Shown in pieces: positions 33,511 to 43,635 of a stretch of DNA of 64,000 nucleotides. The notes below the pieces were generated by a model. The model saw only the letters and a program-made list of their open reading frames with translations. It was not told the origin of the DNA and searched no databases. Positions within the stretch are counted from its first letter, which is position 1. Each line of letters begins with the position of its first letter. A program made the translations under genes and the position numbers. The DNA is taken from assembly GCA_019279435.1 (NCBI GenBank), contig JAAALK010000285.1:64838865-64902864 (forward strand). Reading direction: 5' to 3'. The DNA is from Zizania palustris. Taxonomy: Eukaryota; Streptophyta; Magnoliopsida; Poales; Poaceae.

Positions 33511-34117
33511 TGGCGTTGATGGCCTTCGCTGGAAACTAGGTCTGGTACTCGTCTCGAAGCCTAAAGTTGATACTACCAAAGGCAATCACCATCTTCTCTC
33601 CTCCGGTGCCTTGGTAAGTTTTTGGTTGGCATGAAGCCTTGTAGAGTGCTGCGAAGATCTTCGCTCTCCCCTCACAACCTTCGGCTCGCAGTGCCCACTC
33701 GAAGATGGTCAGGCGTGCTATGGCATTAGGAGACAACTAAGGAAGAGTAACATGGAAGAGCTCCAGTACCTCGGAGAGGAAGTCCACTGCAGGAAGTCCC
33801 AACCCCGCCTCGAAGAAAGCTTGGAACATGATCACTTCTCCGGTCCGAGGCGAGGGGATTGCTTCTGTTTCGGGTTGACAAATCTTAATCCCTAGGCTCA
33901 TCTTCCCTGCGATCGCCGCCGCAATAGATTTCTTCATGTAGGTCGATGGCCCCAGACTGTATGACTGATCGGAGTACTTGGATGATGTCGGGAGAAGGTC
34001 ATGGGGACCTGCCGGACAAGGGTTGCCCGAAGGCGCCGCTGCAGCCGCTGCCACCATCGCCTGCTGCCTGTCCAGGGTTGAAGCATGGACGGGAGCCTTG
34101 TGGCTGGTTTTCGCCAT

Positions 34118-34576
34118 GAGAGAGGTTGAAGTTTCAAAGTTCGAGGTCGAGAAGCATAAAGGGAAAAATATGTGAGCAGTTGGTAAAGTATCTCACATGC
34201 ACCTTTACCCCTCTATTTATAGCTTGTGCTCACAAACATTTTACCGTTCATACGTGCCTTTCCGTCTTCCGTACCGTTATGATTTATCATGACTCTTCGT
34301 GAGAACCCATCTCCAGAAATGAAGCGACGCTATAACTCTTTCCGAGGAAAGGGGTAACGACTCTTTCTGTGTCTAACGGTCATCTCAACTTCGTAAAGAT
34401 TGTCTTCGAAGCCGCTTCAATGATGTCTTCGCATAGAAGTCGATTCGAAGATTGTGAATCTCTGGATGTTTCCAAGGACGGTAAATTTTGCAAAGTCCCT
34501 GGACAAGAAAATATTCCTTGCGTTTACTGCTTCCCTTACCTTACAGGTTAGCAGAGAAGCGTATTCGAGGAGTTAC
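34118..34576 (+). other. Tat-element region between antisense start and 3' LTR
   Basis: It includes CCCTCTATTTATAGC (34211-34225), whose complement GCTATAAATAG on minus could be the TATA box of the antisense gene, about 100 bases before its ATG. No sense ORF is supportable. Confidence 0.5.
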
Positions 34577-34744
34577 TGTTGGGGGAAAATACTTCATCCC
34601 CAATATCTTCAAGATCGTAAGACAAAGGAAATTTACTAGACCGAAGTCCAAGACCTATCTCTGGATTGGTGTGTGATCAAGTCCGGAAGATCTATCCAGA
34701 CTTCCATTCGAAGATACACTTCAAAAGTCTAATCTCTGCAGTGG
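34577..34744 (+). mobile_element. Tat 3' LTR, left part
   Basis: Starts TGTTGGGGGAAAATAC, complementary at its tip to the LTR end CCAACA at 50881-50886. It is broken at 34744/34745 by the RIRE3-like element. With the right part it gives an LTR of about 490 bp. Confidence 0.7.
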
Positions 34745-34749
34745 ATAAC

Positions 34750-34873
34750 TGTGACACCCCAAATTTTCAAAACAATAAAAACATTATTAAATTCAATTTC
34801 TTGGAATTTATATTTCTGAAAATACTTTTAATACTCTTTTATACCCTTTTGAACTACAACATAGAGTAGATGG
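34750..34873 (+). mobile_element. 5' LTR of RIRE3-like element, first 124 bp
   Basis: Nearly identical to the first 124 bp of the 3' LTR (47146-47269). It ends in GATGG, the target duplicated by the inner solo LTR. Confidence 0.93.
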
Positions 34874-37800
34874 TGTGACACCCCAAATTTTCAAACCAAT
34901 AAAAATATTATTAAATTCAATTTCTGGGAATTATTATTTCAGAAAATACTTTTAAATCCCTTTTATACCCTTTTGAACTACAACATAGAGTAGATGACCA
35001 AATTAGGAGGTGAAACTTTTTGTATATGATCCTAAGACCAAAATATAATTTTGAGAATTTTTATAAATATTTACCAGCCTTGGAAGTAGCCCTAATCTTT
35101 TAATCTATTTTCTGGAATTATTTTTATTCAGAAAAGTATTAGAACAGTAATGGGCTCCTCTCCCTCCCTTCTCTCTCTCCCGGCCGGCCCAGCCCGTTAC
35201 CGCGCTCGCCTTAGACTGACAAATGGACCCCACCTGTCGGCGCCGAATCCTTCCCCTCGCGCGCGAACCCGACACCTCGGCTCCACCCGTCAGTCGCCAC
35301 CCTCGCCCGCTCGCGCTCACTGGCCAGTGGCCCCCGCCTGTCAGCTTCGCCTTCAACCTCCCGCCATCGCCCCCAAATCGCGCCGGCCGACGACCTCGCC
35401 CTCGGATCCGCCTCGCCGGCCCGTCCCGCATTAATTCGTCGCCATTACTCGGTCCCCCGCGTCGCGTCGACCGTTTCCCCCCGTTAAACAGCGCCTTTAC
35501 GCCACGGGATCGCCGCTCCGCGTGCATGGCCGAGCCATCACCGGCGAGTAAAGGCCCTTGGCCGGTTTCCTTGCATGCGAGCCCTCTCCAGTGTCCTATT
35601 TAAACCCCCAGGCCACCCGCATTTCACCCCCACGCCTACACGTCGCGAGAACGCACAGAACGCCCTCACTCCAAGCTTTAGCGCATTCCCTCTAGTTCGC
35701 CTCCGGCCACCGCTCGCCGTCGCCTCGGACCGTCCCCGTCCGTGCCTCCGCCACCATCGTGACCGCCAGGACCTCACCGACCTCGGCCACCACTTCGTCG
35801 ACGACGAACCTCGCCGGATCGCCGTCCCCGCCTCGGAACCGAGAACCTTCGCCGCCACCGCTCGTCGCCGGCCTCACTCCGTCGACCCCGGACCACCGCA
35901 ACGGTACCCTTTTGTTCCCCTCGGTACCCCCTTTCCGTTTTTAGCCCTAGCTAGACTAGATAGCCCTCGACCTCGCCGGAATCGCTCGCCGTCGTACCAC
36001 CGGAGTCGGGGAAGAAGGGGTACTTTACCCCCCCGACACGCACTGTGCCGGATTCAATCCTGGCCGTGCGATCCAGATCCAACGCTTGGATTAAATCATC
36101 TGTTCGGTTTAATCCTGGCCGTCGGATCTGAGTGAAGCGGTACGGTGCGATCCCGTGCGTCCGTTTGTTTTAAAACTCCGCGTTTAATCCCGTGCGTCCA
36201 CGTGTTACCGGTTCGAACGTTTTAATCCTAGCCGTCCATCGCGACTTACGCGTCCCGCCTCGCCCTCGCGCGTCGGATCTGGATCCGACGGTCCAGATCG
36301 ACCCGGCGCACGCACACAGTACGCGGGTTCACCGTGGGCCTGGCTCACCGTGGACCCGAGAGGTTTAAAATTTGAAAATAAATTCCAGAAATGCTTTTAA
36401 ACTTGTAAAATTCATATCTAATGCATTTGAACTCTAAAAATTACCATTCCAATTTTAGAAAATTCATAAAATTATTCTCTACATGTTTATGCAATAAAAA
36501 CAGTAGGTTTATTTTGACATTTTCATGTTTATTCAAATAAGTATTCAAATGCCCTTAGTATTAAAATGCAAATTTAAATATTTAAACTCCAGAAAATTTA
36601 TATAATTGTTCCTTTCTGTTTAAACACTAGAACCACTGAGTTTTCTCTGAATCATTTATAGTAAATTGATTAGAAAACTTAATGTGGTATTATACACACT
36701 TAAAAACCCTTTCTTGAAAAACAATAATTCATTTAGATTCATTTTAAATTAATGGAGAAATAAATTTCAGAACTTTAACCATTGAATTTATTTTTATTTA
36801 TAATCAAACCAACTTTAACTTATGTGTTTATAATGTAATGTTATGCTGTTTGATTGGATGTTGTGTTCTTTTTATTTTACTTTATACTAAGAAGACTACG
36901 ACGTCGCCGAGGAGCCGGAGTACTTCCCCGAAGTCCCTCCCTCTCCCTTTGCTGAACAAGGCAAGTCACCAAACAATTCTTTTGAGCATATTGAACCCAT
37001 GTCTGAATTGACTATCGCTAAAACACATAGGTTATGTATATGCATTAGTCAAATGAACCCTTACATTATATTTATTTAGGATCCCCCGACCTTGATGTGC
37101 AACCCAAGCCATGCTATCTCGCCTAACCTCCTTGTCACCATATGATCAATGATATTAGCTAGTGTCCAATGTATTGGCACGGCCGCTATAGGATAAAAAT
37201 GAGTCGTAGCAAAATGATTCTATTATATGATCCCCGTTACTTCTTATCCTTGGGAATTCTGTTGGTGATGAGTCATGGTTGTGAGTGTATGCATGGTGGG
37301 TTCCGGGTGCAAGCTAGGGCATTGGTCAGTCGCACCCGGGGCACTATAAGGACCGGTCTGAGGGATCCGTTGCAATACACTTACGTACTAACCACAAGTC
37401 TAGTGGGTAAGTCCTAACTAAGGTATGGGTTGTTCCAAACCGAGGCCACCATTTGGAGATGGGTCAAGTTGCACCTGCGGGTGACTTGTACCAATGTGGC
37501 GCAAAAGGGGGTGCGACGTTAGCCGGGATGCGGCCCGGCGCGCCGGCGAAACCTAGAGCGGGTGGTTATCGCTTGGAACATCTCATATTGAGGTTTTGGC
37601 ACGAGTTCCCGTGAAATGGGTCATCTCGTTGAGATGAGTGCGTGCCTTGTGGGTACAGTAGTACATCTCTGATCAGAGTCTTAAATCTTTTCGAAAAGCC
37701 GAGCCCACGGTCAAGGGCGGGTTGCGTGACATCCCCCAGTTAGTTTACTTTGAATATGTATGTGCATGATGGATTGACATGTAAGGACCGTTGTGCGAGG

Positions 37801-38266
37801 AGGTAAAACGTACTCCTCGAGTTAGTTGATGTTGATGATGCTCATGTTTACTTTCCGCATGATTAAAATGTGATTACACTAAATGCCATAACTGCAACTG
37901 CTTTATTCCGCAATGTTAGCCATTATCCTTCCTTGTTTATTATCCTGCATTATTATTTGCATTTGCGGTGGCTTGTTGAGTACTTTTTGTACTCATACCC
38001 GTTGGACCCCACAGAGGATGCTTATCTTGAAGACGGTCTGGAGTAGCGACCCAGTCGAGAAGAAAGATCCTGAAGGAGACGTTCGTCATGCCGCTGTTTA
38101 ATTATCTTATTACCGCTTTTTATTAAAACAATGTTGTAATAAATATGGTCTGCGTACCATGGATTTTATCGTATGTACGTTGTCGCATGATGAACCTCTT
38201 GTATTATTGTTTTTCTATGGAAATTCAATAATGTCTCGATTTGTTAAATCGGGGTGCTACAGATGG
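34869..38266 (+). mobile_element. solo LTR of the same family inside the 5' LTR, TSD GATGG
   Basis: The LTR is 34874-38261 (3388 bp), TGTGACACCCC...GGGGTGCTACA, with GATGG at 34869-34873 and 38262-38266. It is clearly more diverged from the host LTR than the host's two LTRs are from each other, so it comes from another subfamily. Its TATA block is altered (CCTATTTAAACCC near 35596). Confidence 0.93.
36894..36960 (+). other. exon-like island in inner solo LTR
   Basis: A 67-base segment starting GACTACGACGTCGCC and ending CTGAACAAG, followed by the GC-type donor consensus GCAAGT. The same island is at 40188-40254, 49191-49257 and, diverged, at 6107-6042 on minus. A downstream acceptor-like TTTATTTAG|GATCCC is also kept in all copies. 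Confidence 0.55.
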
Positions 38267-41200
38267 CCAAACCAGGAGCTGAAAATTTTTGTATAGACTC
38301 CCAAGGCCAAGAAATGTTTTTGAGAATTTTTACAAATTTTTACCCACTTTGGAAATGCCCCAAAAGATTTAAACCATTTTAAGCAATTATTTTAATCAGA
38401 AAACCTTGGAAAATAGTAATGGGCTCCCCTCCCTCCATTCTCCCTCTCCCGGCCGGCCCAGCCCACTCCACCCGCGCGCCCGGACTGACAACCGGACCCC
38501 ACCTGTTAGCGACCACTCCTCTCTTCGCGCGCGCGCCCGACGCCTCGACCCCGCCTCTCAGTCCCCTCTCTCGCGCGCTCGCACCCGCTGACCACCTTGG
38601 CCCACCTGTCGGACCCGTCTTCCCCGCGGGATCCGCCCCCAAATCCCCCCCGCCGGCCGAAACCCTAGCCCTCCTCGGATTCGCTCTCGCCGGCCCCCTC
38701 ACCCTAATTAATCGACGGCATTGATTTCCCCGCGCTCCCCCGACCGTTTCCCCCTTTATTTCACCACGTCATCGCCCCCGGATTGGCGCTCGCATGCACG
38801 GCAGGAGCTCGCCGGCGTTGAAGAGAGCTTTTACTCCCGGCCTCCCTCAATTACGCCCCCTCTGCCCCCGCCGATGACCCTATATAAACCCCCTGGCCGT
38901 CCGCGTTATGCCCCTACGCCCAATCGCTGTGAGAACCAACAGAGCCCTTGCATTTCCCATTTTTGTGCACCACCGTCGCCCTCGCCCCAGCCGTCGCTCG
39001 CCGTCGCTCGCCGTCGCCGGAGTCCCCCTCCCTCCTCGCCGACCGCACCACTGCGACCGTACGGACCTCACCGACCTCGGACACCACTTCGTCGACGACG
39101 AACCTCGCCGGATCACCGTCCCCGCCGAGGAACCGAGAACCTTCGCCGCCACCGCTCGTCGCCGGCCTCACCCCGTCGACCCCGGACCACCGCAAGGGTA
39201 CCCTTTTGTTCCCCTCGGTACCCCCTTTCCGTTTTTAGTCCTAGCTAGACTAGATAACCCTTGACCTCGCCGGAATCGCTCGCCGTCGCATCACCGGAGT
39301 CGGGGAAGAAGGGGTACTTTACCCCCCCGACACGCACTGTGCCGGATTCAATCCTGGCCGTGCGATCCAGATCCAACGCATGGGATTAAATCATCTGTTC
39401 GGTTTAATCCGGGCAGTCGGATCTGAGTAAAGTGGTACGGTGCGATCTCACGCGTTCGTTTTCATTTAAAACCGGCGTGCGATCTCGTGCGTCCACGTGG
39501 TACCCCTTCGAACGTTTTAATCCTGGCCGTCCACGCCAACTTACGCGCCCCGCCTCGCCCTCGCGCGTCGGATCTGGATCCGACGGTCCAGATCGACCCG
39601 GCGCACGCGCACAGTGCGCGGGTTCACTGTGAGCCTGGCTCACCGTGGACCCGAGGGATTTAAAATTTGAAAATAAATTCCAGAAAAGGTTTAAAACTTG
39701 TAAAATTCATATCTGGCGCATTTGAACTCTAAAAATTGCCATTCCAATTTCAGAAAATTCATAATATTATTCTCTACATGTTTATACAATAAAAACAGTA
39801 GGTTTACATTGGACATTTCATGTTTATTTAAATAGATGTTTAAATACCCTTAGGTTAAAAATGTAAATTTAATTATTTAAATTTCATTAGAGTTTGTATT
39901 TATTTATTTCATGATGATATGAACAGATCACTAAGTTTTCTATGAAGCTTTCATTTTAAATCTATTAGAGAACTTAAAAATGATAATAACCCCTTTTAAA
40001 ACCCCTTTTTAAAAGAGGACTACTTTTTAAATTCCTTTAAAATTTAATTATGAGATAAACCACAGGACCTTAACAATTGAAATCATTTTATTTTTAATCA
40101 AACCAACTGTAACTTATGTGCTTATAATGTGATGTTATATTGTTTGATTGAATGTGTTCTTTTTATTTTACCTTATTATATTAAAAAGACTACGACGTCG
40201 CCGAGGAGCCGGAGTACTTCCCCGAAGTCCCTCCCTCTCCCTTTGCTGAACAAGGCAAGTCACCAAACCAATCTTTTGAGCATATTGAACCCATGCTTGA
40301 TTAAACTATCACTAAAACACATAGGTTATATGTGCATTAGTCAAATGAACCCTTACATTATATTTATTTAGGATCCCCCGACCTTGATGTGCAACCCAAG
40401 CCATGCTATCTCGCCTAACCTCCTTGTCACCATATGATCAATGATATTAGCTAGTGTCCAATGTATTGACACGATCGCTATAGGATAAAAATGAGTCGTA
40501 GCAAAATGGTTCTATTATATGATCCCCGTTACTTCTTATCCTTGGAAATTCTGTTGGTGATGAGTTATGGTTGTGAGTGTATGCATGGTGGGTTCCGGGT
40601 GCAAGCTAGGGCATTGGTCGGTAGCACCCGGGGCACTATAAGGACCGGTCTGAGGGATCCGTTGCAATACACTTACGTACTAACCACAAGTCTAGTGGGT
40701 AAGTCCTAACTAAGGTATGGGTTGTTCCAAACCGAGGCCACCATTTGGAGATGGGTCAAGTTGCACCTGCGGGTGACTTGTACCAATGTGGCGCAAAAGG
40801 GGGTGCGACGTTAGCCGGGATGCGGCCCGGCGCGCCGGCGAAACCTAGAGCGGGTGGTTATCGCTTGGAACCTCTCATATTGAGGTTTTGGCACGAGTTC
40901 CCGTGGTATGGGTCATCTCGTTTGGGATGAGTGCGTGCCTTGTGGGTACAGTAGTACATCTCTGATCAGAGTCTTAAATCTTTTCGAAAAGCCGAGCCCA
41001 CGGTCAAGGGCGGGTTGCGTGACATCCCCCAGTTAGTTTACTTTAAATATGTATGTGCATGATGGATTGACATGTAAGGACTGTTGTGCGAGGAGGTAAA
41101 ATGTACTCCTCGAGTTAGTTGATGTTGTTGATGTTCATGTTTACTTTTCCGCATGATTAAAAATGTGACTACACTAACTGCAATAACTAAAGCTGTACTT

Positions 41201-41559
41201 TTCCGCAATGCTAGCCATTACCTTTCCTTGTTTATTATCCTGCATTATTACTTGCATTTTGCGGTGGCTTGTTGAGTACTTTTTGTACTCATACCCGTTG
41301 GACCCCACAGAGGATGCTTACTACGTAGACAGTCTGGGGTAGCGACCCAGTCGAGAAGAAAAATCCTGGAGAAGATGTTCGTCATGCCGCTATCTAATTA
41401 TTTTTACTTATTGTTTTTATTAAAACTGTGATGTAATAAATATGGTCTGCGTACCATGAACACTGTCTTATGTACGATTGTCGCATGATGAACCTCTTGT
41501 ATTATTGTTTTTCTTATGAAATACAATAATGTCTCGATTTGTTAAATCGGGGCGCTACA
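38267..41559 (+). mobile_element. 5' LTR of RIRE3-like element, remaining part
   Basis: Continues the LTR after the solo-LTR insertion and ends GGGGCGCTACA before the primer site. It contains the TATA box at 38881, the GC-rich leader, an exon-like island at 40188-40254, and AT-rich DNA. Confidence 0.93.
38881..38888 (+). promoter_or_regulatory. TATA box of 5' LTR
   Basis: TATATAAA followed by CCCCCTGG. The identical block is in the 3' LTR at 47884-47891. Confidence 0.7.
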
Positions 41560-41562
41560 AGA

Positions 41563-41575
41563 TGGTATCAGAGCC
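41563..41575 (+). promoter_or_regulatory. tRNA-iMet primer binding site
   Basis: TGGTATCAGAGCC, three bases after the 5' LTR end at 41559. Confidence 0.92.
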
Positions 41576-41659
41576 GACTCGACTGTAGGAAGCCAAACAG
41601 ACCCGCCTAGCCATTAGCCATAGGAAATTATTTCTCGAAAATCTACTTCATAAACTTTG

Positions 41660-42442
41660 TTCCTCTCCTCTACCAAGTCCACAGCTACTGCCGCCACTAC
41701 GAGGGCTTTGTCCGGGAGCTCCGCATGATGCTCACCTTCCTCGGATTCCTCTTCGAACCCGAATTCCAAGGAGTGTACCCTGACGAGTTCGCCGGACCTT
41801 GCGACGTCTCCCTCACCATCCACGGCTCCAGGAGAACACCTGCCGCCCTACACCACCGCACTTGGAGGCCCGACTTTTGACGTCGCGTGCCAACGAGTCG
41901 CCCTCCAGGCCCTCATGGAGCTGAGGATGATCTACGACGATCGTCTTCAGAACTCGTCCTTCCGGCTCGTGCCGAAGCGTACTCCCGGAGCCCACCGTAG
42001 CATCTACCTCGGAGTTCACTCCGTGCGTGATCCGGTCATGGCCCGGCAGTCGCGTCTTCTACAGGCCATGGATGATCTCCACACCGAGGCGGTGCTCGAC
42101 GCCGACGAGCACCATGAGGCGGTTGAGTTCCTTCGTGAAGAAACGAAGAACTTGATCCAGCAGAATGGCGAGTTGCAGCGCAAGATCATGCAGCTGCAGA
42201 AGGATATAGCGGAGATGGTTCCTCTTCTTCCAAGGAAGAAGAAGCCCATCCGTGAGCCCCTCCCTCACCTCAAGAGGATCCCGCCACGACCCTCCCCCGC
42301 CAGACCCTCCACCAGCGCCCCTACACCACGCTCCGGCCTCGTCTCCGACTCCATCATCGAGAATTTTCTCGAGCCCACCATCTCTCTAGAGCCACGCACT
42401 CGTGGTTCCGAGAGCACGGAGACCGCCTCCGGTGGCGAGTAG
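41660..42442 (+). pseudogene. ORF0 upstream of gag in RIRE3-like element (frameshifted)
   Basis: The reading CRHYEGFVRELRMMLTFLG and EFQGVYPDEFAGPCDVSL continues after a frameshift near 41830-41875 as FDVACQRVALQALMELRM. The 175-residue open frame 41915-42442 follows, with a coiled-coil-like stretch (NLIQQNGELQRKIMQLQKD) and a Pro/Ser-rich end. An extra ORF between primer site and gag is known for the RIRE3/RIRE8 group. Its function is unknown. It is not fused to gag; about 190 bases separate them. Confidence 0.72.
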
Positions 42443-42635
42443 ACGTTAGGAGTCGCTATCTAAATAAAAATCATAATTTTGTATGTGGTGCCGTCTGCAA
42501 CGAGTTGTGTTGTAGATGGAATAAGATCTTGGATGTAATGAACAATTTATACCACCCTATATATTTATGTGCTTGGTATTTTTGGTTGTATTATTGTTTC
42601 GTTATCTTTGTTTTATCACTATGTGTATTCAGAAG

Positions 42636-43635
42636 ATGACCGACCACCAGAACACCGGCTCCAACAACGGAGCAGGAGGAAGCCGTGATGCGCCTGAGGG
42701 TGTTGTACCCAACTGGGGTGCAACGGGCCCACGACAGTCTGGGTCGCCTTCCGCCAACCACCCCACCTTGGCGGAGATGATGGCGAATCAGAACCACCTG
42801 ATCACCGCCCTCCTCACCCAAATGCAGAACCAACAGGCTCAGTTGGACCATCTGCAGAACGGGGAACCCGCCCCTCGCGCACCAGCGCCCGCGCCCGCTC
42901 CACAACTCTCCGAGTTTCTGCGCGTGCGCCCGCCCATCTTCTCGAGCACCACCAACCCGATGGAGGCCGGAGATTGGCTTCGCACCATCGGAAAGAAGCT
43001 CGACCTCCTCCCCTGCACCGACCGGGAGCGAGTGGCCTTCTGCACTCACCAGCTCCAGGGTCCCGCCGCCTGAATGGTGGGACAACTATCGTGAGTCCCA
43101 GCCAGAGGACCACGTGGTGACTTGGGCGGAGTTCACCATCGCCTTTCGTGCTGCCCACGTCCCCGCCGGTGTCATCGCGGTAAAACAGCAGGAGTTCCGC
43201 GACCTGCAGCAAGGCAACCGGACCGTCATGGAGTACCTCCATGAGTTCAACCGCCTCGCCCGCTACGCACCGGAGGAAGTGCGCACCGACGCCCTCCGCC
43301 AAGCCAAGTTCCTCAGGGGACTTAAGGATGAGCTATCCATCCAGCTCGTCGCCGCCGACTTCGCCGACTTCTAACGGCTAGTCAACAAAGCGCTCATTCA
43401 AGAGACTGAGCAGAACAAGCTGGACGTCAAGAAGAGGAAGATGATCGCCTTCAGGCATCAGCAGGCGAACTCGCAGAGGCCCCGCTTCGTCCCTCCGCCA
43501 CCAGCGCCCGCCTACCATCCTCGGCCCGCCTTCAGGCCACCTCACGCCGCGGTGGATCCAACGCCGGGCATCCTCGCCCCACTCCACCAGCTCCGGCCGC
43601 TCAGCCGACACCAGCCGCCAAGGCCCCGGTCTTGA
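42636..43635 (+). pseudogene. gag of RIRE3-like element
   Basis: The start is ATG at 42636 (MTDHQNTGSNNGAGG); the in-frame codons before it are leader. The frame holds LSEFLRVRPPIFSSTTNP and WLRTIGKKLDLLPC, then shifts after PAA at 43067 because of one extra base. It resumes (VTWAEFTIAFRAAHVP, QQEFRDLQQGNRTVMEYL, FNRLARYAPEEV) and meets TAA at 43372-43374 where Gln is expected. A second frame change near 43560 returns it to the pol frame. Gag would form virus-like particles in the cytoplasm. Confidence 0.87.

Larger units (their letters stand above)
31072..34117 (-). pseudogene. Tat antisense gene, 5' part (Transposase_28 / 'putative gypsy type transposon' domain)
   Basis: The start is ATG at 34117 on minus (MAKTSHKAPVHASTLDRQ). 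A domain resembling PF04195 follows: AIPSPRTGEVIMFQAFFE, GLGLPAVDFLSEVLELF, a TAG at 33739-33737, then LSPNAIARLTIFEWAL and FGSINFRLRDEYQT. Further down are WERFNWVWSVLGVE (near 32790), a Lys/Ser-rich linker, and a coiled-coil-like part (LEQKNSLITEAAKLASLINE, 31325-31265). Its orientation opposite to gag-pol, between pol and 3' LTR, matches the antisense gene known in Grande and other Tat elements. Its function is unknown. At least two in-frame stops and an internal tandem duplication show decay. Confidence 0.75.

Noticed and set aside
35150..36135. Pro/Arg-rich open frames in the inner solo LTR (and the equivalents at 38419-39264 and 47266-48429)
   Set aside because: They lie in the GC-rich U3/R leader, overlap in several frames on both strands, and the ATG of the best one falls at the expected transcription start; composition explains them.
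37169..37417. 82-aa frame repeated at 40491-40709 and 49493-49711
   Set aside because: Repeated only because the LTR is repeated; no evidence of a conserved protein beyond LTR identity.
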